A stretch of DNA of 7,598 nucleotides, from positions 1 through 7,598 of the forward strand of contig CALXZW010000065.1 in assembly GCA_944393345.1 (NCBI GenBank), written 5' to 3'. The position numbers were made by a program, and so were the translations under genes. A model generated the notes under the pieces. The model worked only from the letters and a program-made list of their open reading frames with translations. It made no database searches and was not told where the DNA came from. This document shows positions 5,452 through 7,598 of the stretch, piece after piece. Origin of the DNA: an uncultured Clostridia bacterium (GTDB lineage: Bacteria; Bacillota; Clostridia; TANB77; CAG-508). Position 1 is the first letter of the stretch; each line of letters starts with the position of its first letter.

Positions 5452-6348
5452 CACTTTTAAATATTTTCTCATAGAAATTATACTTCCTAACGCTCCTATT
5501 CCTATTCCTAATAACATATAAACAAATATTATTGAATTAAACATATCTTTGAATGTTACTAAACTCATTTTTATTGTTTGCATAAATTCTGAATTGACAA
5601 GTTGATTAGCTATATATGTATATGAAATTCCTACTATAACAATTGAAATTGCACTTGCTAAAATTCCTATAATCATACCCTCTACTATAAAAGGCCATCT
5701 TATAAAACCATTAGTTGCTCCAACATATTTCATTATTGATATTTCTTTTCTTCTAGCATGTACTGTAAGCTTTATTGTATTTGAAATTATAAATATAGAT
5801 ATTATTACTAATAAAATTAATATAACTCCTGTTACTACTTTGATACCATTTGCTAAATTAATTAAAGCTGTAACAGTCTCATCTTTACTTGTGATTTTCT
5901 TTACACCTTCAAAAGTTAAAATTTGATCTTGAATTTCCTTGCTTTTTTCTAGGTTTGACAAATTAACTACATATGAAGCAGGAAAAATATTATTTTCTTC
6001 ATAACCTGCTAATAAATCTTGTCTTTCTCCAAGCCATTCCTTCATTTGCTCTAATGCTTCTTCTTTTGATTTATATACTACTGTACTGACTCCATCTATT
6101 GCCCTAATATTTTCTTCCATTTTTTTAACTTGTTCTTCAGTTGCATCATCTTTTATAAATACTTCTATCCCTTGTGCATCTTCTACTTCTTTGACTATAT
6201 GATTTATATTTTCACCAAGTATTAAAAATATTCCAAATATTATCATAGTTGCACACATAATCATTAATGATGCACCTGTTGATTTTTTATTTTTAAATAC
6301 ATTGCTGAAACCTTCACCTATTAGATATCCAAATATATTATATTTCAC
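5449..6348 (-). CDS. ftsX: Cell division ABC transporter membrane protein FtsX
   Basis: FtsX is the membrane half of the FtsEX mechanotransmission complex, which passes ATP hydrolysis by FtsE to peptidoglycan hydrolases outside the cell. The layout matches the family. Counting from the most upstream ATG (6372), there is a cytoplasmic N-terminus with FGYLIGEGFSNVFKNK, TM1 about 34-53, a large extracellular loop about 54-176 (including IFPASYVV), then TM2 about 178-200, TM3 about 227-252 and TM4 about 281-301. RRKEISIMKYVGAT (207-220) is the conserved cytoplasmic segment that couples to FtsE. Three starts are possible. GTG at 6348 (299 residues) has AAGGTGG eight bases upstream and gives the family-like N-terminus MKYNIFGYL, so it is chosen. 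ATG at 6354 has that site only two bases away, and ATG at 6372 has little support. It overlaps the end of ftsE by 11 bases. The stop codon is TAA. Confidence 0.93.
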   Translation of the reverse strand: MKYNIFGYLIGEGFSNVFKNKKSTGASLMIMCATMIIFGIFLILGENINHIVKEVEDAQGIEVFIKDDATEEQVKKMEENIRAIDGVSTVVYKSKEEALEQMKEWLGERQDLLAGYEENNIFPASYVVNLSNLEKSKEIQDQILTFEGVKKITSKDETVTALINLANGIKVVTGVILILLVIISIFIISNTIKLTVHARRKEISIMKYVGATNGFIRWPFIVEGMIIGILASAISIVIVGISYTYIANQLVNSEFMQTIKMSLVTFKDMFNSIIFVYMLLGIGIGALGSIISMRKYLKV

Positions 6349-7024
6349 TATCATACCCACCTTTTTTATCATCTCTAATTATGTCGCCTTTATTAATTTG
6401 TATAACTCTTTTTTTCATTTTGTCAACAATATCTTTAGCATGTGTTGCAACAACAACAGTTGTTCCTCTCATATTTATTTCATTTAATAAATTCATAATA
6501 TCCCAAGCTGTGTCTGGGTCTAAGTTTCCTGTTGGTTCATCTGCAATTAGCATAGATGGATTATTAACTAATGCTCTTGCTAATGCAACTCTTTGTTGTT
6601 CTCCACCTGATAATTCATTTGGATACATTTTAGCTTTTCCACTCAATCCTACTAAAGAAAGTACCATAGGAACTTGTCTTCTAATATGTCTTGGTGTTGC
6701 TCTTACTATATACATTGCATAAGCAACATTATCATAAACTGTTTTATCTGGTAATAATCTAAAATCTTGGAATACTACTCCCATACTTCTTCTTAAATAT
6801 GGTACTCTACTTGGTTTTAAAAAAGTAGTATCTTTACCATTTATAATAATATGACCTGAAGTTGGTTCTTCTTCTTTTAATATCATTTTTATTAATGTAG
6901 ATTTTCCACTTCCTGATGAACCTACTAAAAAAGCAAATTCACCTTTATTTATTACAAAGTTAGCATTTTTTACTGCTTTTGTTCCTGTATCATAAGTCTT
7001 TGTAACATTTCTAAATTCTATCAT
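6338..7024 (-). CDS. ftsE: Cell division ATP-binding protein FtsE
   Basis: This 228-residue ABC ATPase, full length for the family, sits on the inner face of the membrane with FtsX. All nucleotide-binding motifs are intact: Walker A GSSGSGKS (35-42, K41), Q-loop Q86 in VVFQDFRLLPDKTVYDNV, signature LSGGEQQR (138-145), Walker B MLIADEP (158-164) with catalytic E163, D-loop GNLD, and switch H195. The QDFRLLPDKTVYDNV segment is distinctive of FtsE among related transporter ATPases such as LolD. The ATG at 7024 is preceded by AAGGAG. The gene opens the operon, with its own promoter about 50 bases upstream, and its 3' end overlaps ftsX, so the two subunits are tightly coupled. The stop codon is TAA. 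Confidence 0.96.
   Translation of the reverse strand: MIEFRNVTKTYDTGTKAVKNANFVINKGEFAFLVGSSGSGKSTLIKMILKEEEPTSGHIIINGKDTTFLKPSRVPYLRRSMGVVFQDFRLLPDKTVYDNVAYAMYIVRATPRHIRRQVPMVLSLVGLSGKAKMYPNELSGGEQQRVALARALVNNPSMLIADEPTGNLDPDTAWDIMNLLNEINMRGTTVVVATHAKDIVDKMKKRVIQINKGDIIRDDKKGGYDSEI
6357..6363 (-). promoter_or_regulatory. Ribosome binding site that decides the ftsX start
   Basis: AAGGTGG (6363-6357) lies inside the ftsE coding end. It is eight bases from a GTG at 6348, two bases from an ATG at 6354, and downstream of the ATG at 6372. Spacing therefore favours initiation at 6348, although initiation at 6354 cannot be excluded. Confidence 0.55.
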
Positions 7025-7076
7025 ATTTTTCTCCTTAATATCCCTATTTTACAATTATTAATTTCTATTCTTCCTA

Positions 7077-7105
7077 ATCATAACAATAAAGTTGTTTTTT
7101 TGCAA
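7077..7105 (-). promoter_or_regulatory. Probable promoter of the ftsEX-hydrolase operon
   Basis: On the minus strand, TTGCAA (7105-7100, 4 of 6 to consensus) is separated by 17 bases from TATGAT (7082-7077, 5 of 6). The TG at 7085-7084, one base before the -10, makes it an extended -10 promoter. The start would be near 7070, leaving a leader of about 45 bases before ftsE. It sits 12 bases beyond the transketolase terminator T-run, as expected for a new transcription unit. Confidence 0.75.
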
Positions 7106-7117
7106 TAGTTTTTTTAT

Positions 7118-7163
7118 AAAAAAATAGTAGAAAATGTTGGATTTTTTACATTTTCTACTATTT
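7118..7163 (-). terminator. Strong intrinsic terminator of the transketolase gene
   Basis: Arms 7122-7137 and 7148-7163 are perfect 16-bp reverse complements around a 10-base loop. On the minus strand the stem runs into seven T (7124-7118), the standard form of a Rho-independent terminator. It begins 48 bases after the transketolase stop codon. The plus strand after the hairpin is also T-rich, so it could work both ways, but no plus-strand gene is seen. Confidence 0.9.
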
Positions 7164-7211
7164 ATCTCTTTTTTTCTTTATTTTTAAAATTTCACATAAA
7201 ATTCACATTTA

Positions 7212-7598
7212 TTAGTTAAATAATTCAATTATATCTTTAGCAGTAATTTTAAAATATTTCATTAATTCTTCTGCTTTTCCTGATTTTCCAAAAGTATCAT
7301 TTATTCCCATTCTTATTAATTTTGTCGGATATTTTTCTGATAATACTTCTGCTATTGCAGAGCCTAATCCACCTATAATATTATGGTCTTCAATACTAAT
7401 TAACTTCTTTGTTTCTTTAGCACATTTTATAATTGTTTCTTCATCAATTGGTTTTATTGTATGAATATCAACAACTCTTATTTCAATTCCAATTTTACTT
7501 AATTCCTCTTGTGCTTTTATAGCTTCTGATACTGTTACTCCTGTTGCAAATACTGTTCCATCTGTTCCATTTCCTAATTGAATAGCCTTACCTATTTC
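7212..7598 (-). CDS. Transketolase family protein, C-terminal 128 residues (cut by window edge)
   Basis: The open frame enters at 7598 and ends at TAA (7214-7212), followed immediately by a second in-frame TAA. The 128 visible residues match the transketolase C-terminal (transketolase_C) domain, with GTVFATGVTVSEA near the start, RVVDIHTIKPID (about 41-52), SIEDHNIIGGLGSAIAEVL (about 68-86) and INDTFGKSGKAEEL (99-112). Transketolase moves two-carbon units between sugar phosphates in the non-oxidative pentose phosphate pathway, using thiamine diphosphate; this domain supports the dimer rather than holding the cofactor. The short, compact ending resembles the C-terminal subunit of split transketolases found in many Clostridia, but the N-terminal part is outside the window. 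It is separated from ftsE by a strong terminator, so it is a different transcription unit. Confidence 0.9.
   Translation of the reverse strand, partial: EIGKAIQLGNGTDGTVFATGVTVSEAIKAQEELSKIGIEIRVVDIHTIKPIDEETIIKCAKETKKLISIEDHNIIGGLGSAIAEVLSEKYPTKLIRMGINDTFGKSGKAEELMKYFKITAKDIIELFN

Noticed and set aside
6381..6722. A plus-strand open frame of 113 codons opposite ftsE
   Set aside because: It is antisense to the well-supported ftsE, and its residues look like the mirrored composition of that gene. Other plus-strand frames (857-1057, 1469-1687, 1626-1880, 3376-3591, 4315-4539, 6302-6487) fail for the same reason; the one at 857-1057 opposes the start of greA and its upstream region.
7191..7208. 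A short direct repeat TTCACAT, two copies 11 bases apart, after the transketolase stop
   Set aside because: Seven bases in AT-rich DNA is likely chance, and the position between stop codon and terminator suggests no operator role.

Overview
The window is a very AT-rich segment whose genes all lie on the minus strand, so biologically it reads from 7598 down to 1. Strong AGGAGG-type ribosome binding sites, the gene set and the base composition suggest a low-GC Gram-positive bacterium (Bacillota, probably Clostridia-like). The standard genetic code works throughout. All eight visible stop codons are TAA or TAG and none is TGA. No phage, insertion sequence, CRISPR array or antibiotic resistance gene is visible.

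Layout in transcription order: (1) the C-terminal 128 residues of a transketolase-family protein (7598-7212), followed by a strong hairpin-plus-T-run terminator (7163-7118); (2) a sigma-A-type promoter with an extended -10 (7105-7077); (3) a tight cluster of ftsE, ftsX and two tandem secreted coiled-coil/M23 peptidoglycan hydrolases (7024-2975), with overlapping or nearly touching genes; (4) a 77-bp gap with a large hairpin, then a membrane-anchored S41 C-terminal processing protease and pgsA (2896-1060); (5) a gap in which a palindromic hairpin and a likely greA promoter share the same bases, then greA (971-495); (6) about 300 bp of AT-rich non-coding DNA; (7) a tRNA unit, tRNA-Val(UAC) then tRNA-Asp(GUC), with a near-perfect promoter preceded by helically phased A-tracts. 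The tRNA-Asp gene runs off the window edge.

How the genes work together: FtsE (ATPase) and FtsX (membrane protein with an extracellular loop) form the type VII ABC mechanotransmission complex. In other bacteria it switches on cell-wall hydrolases through their coiled coils (EnvC in Enterobacteria, PcsB in streptococci, CwlO in bacilli). The two hydrolases directly after ftsX have such coiled coils, fused here to M23 domains that keep all metal and catalytic histidines. Their ribosome binding sites overlap the stop codon of the preceding gene, so ftsX and both hydrolases look translationally coupled. The S41 protease next door acts in the same extracytoplasmic space and could trim or remove these hydrolases; that is inference. 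PgsA (phosphatidylglycerol synthesis) and GreA (transcript cleavage factor) are housekeeping genes.

The most notable feature is the duplicated pair of apparently catalytic FtsEX partner hydrolases in one coupled operon. Nothing here amounts to a clearly new system. It is mostly core cell-envelope biology with some unusually compact regulatory DNA.
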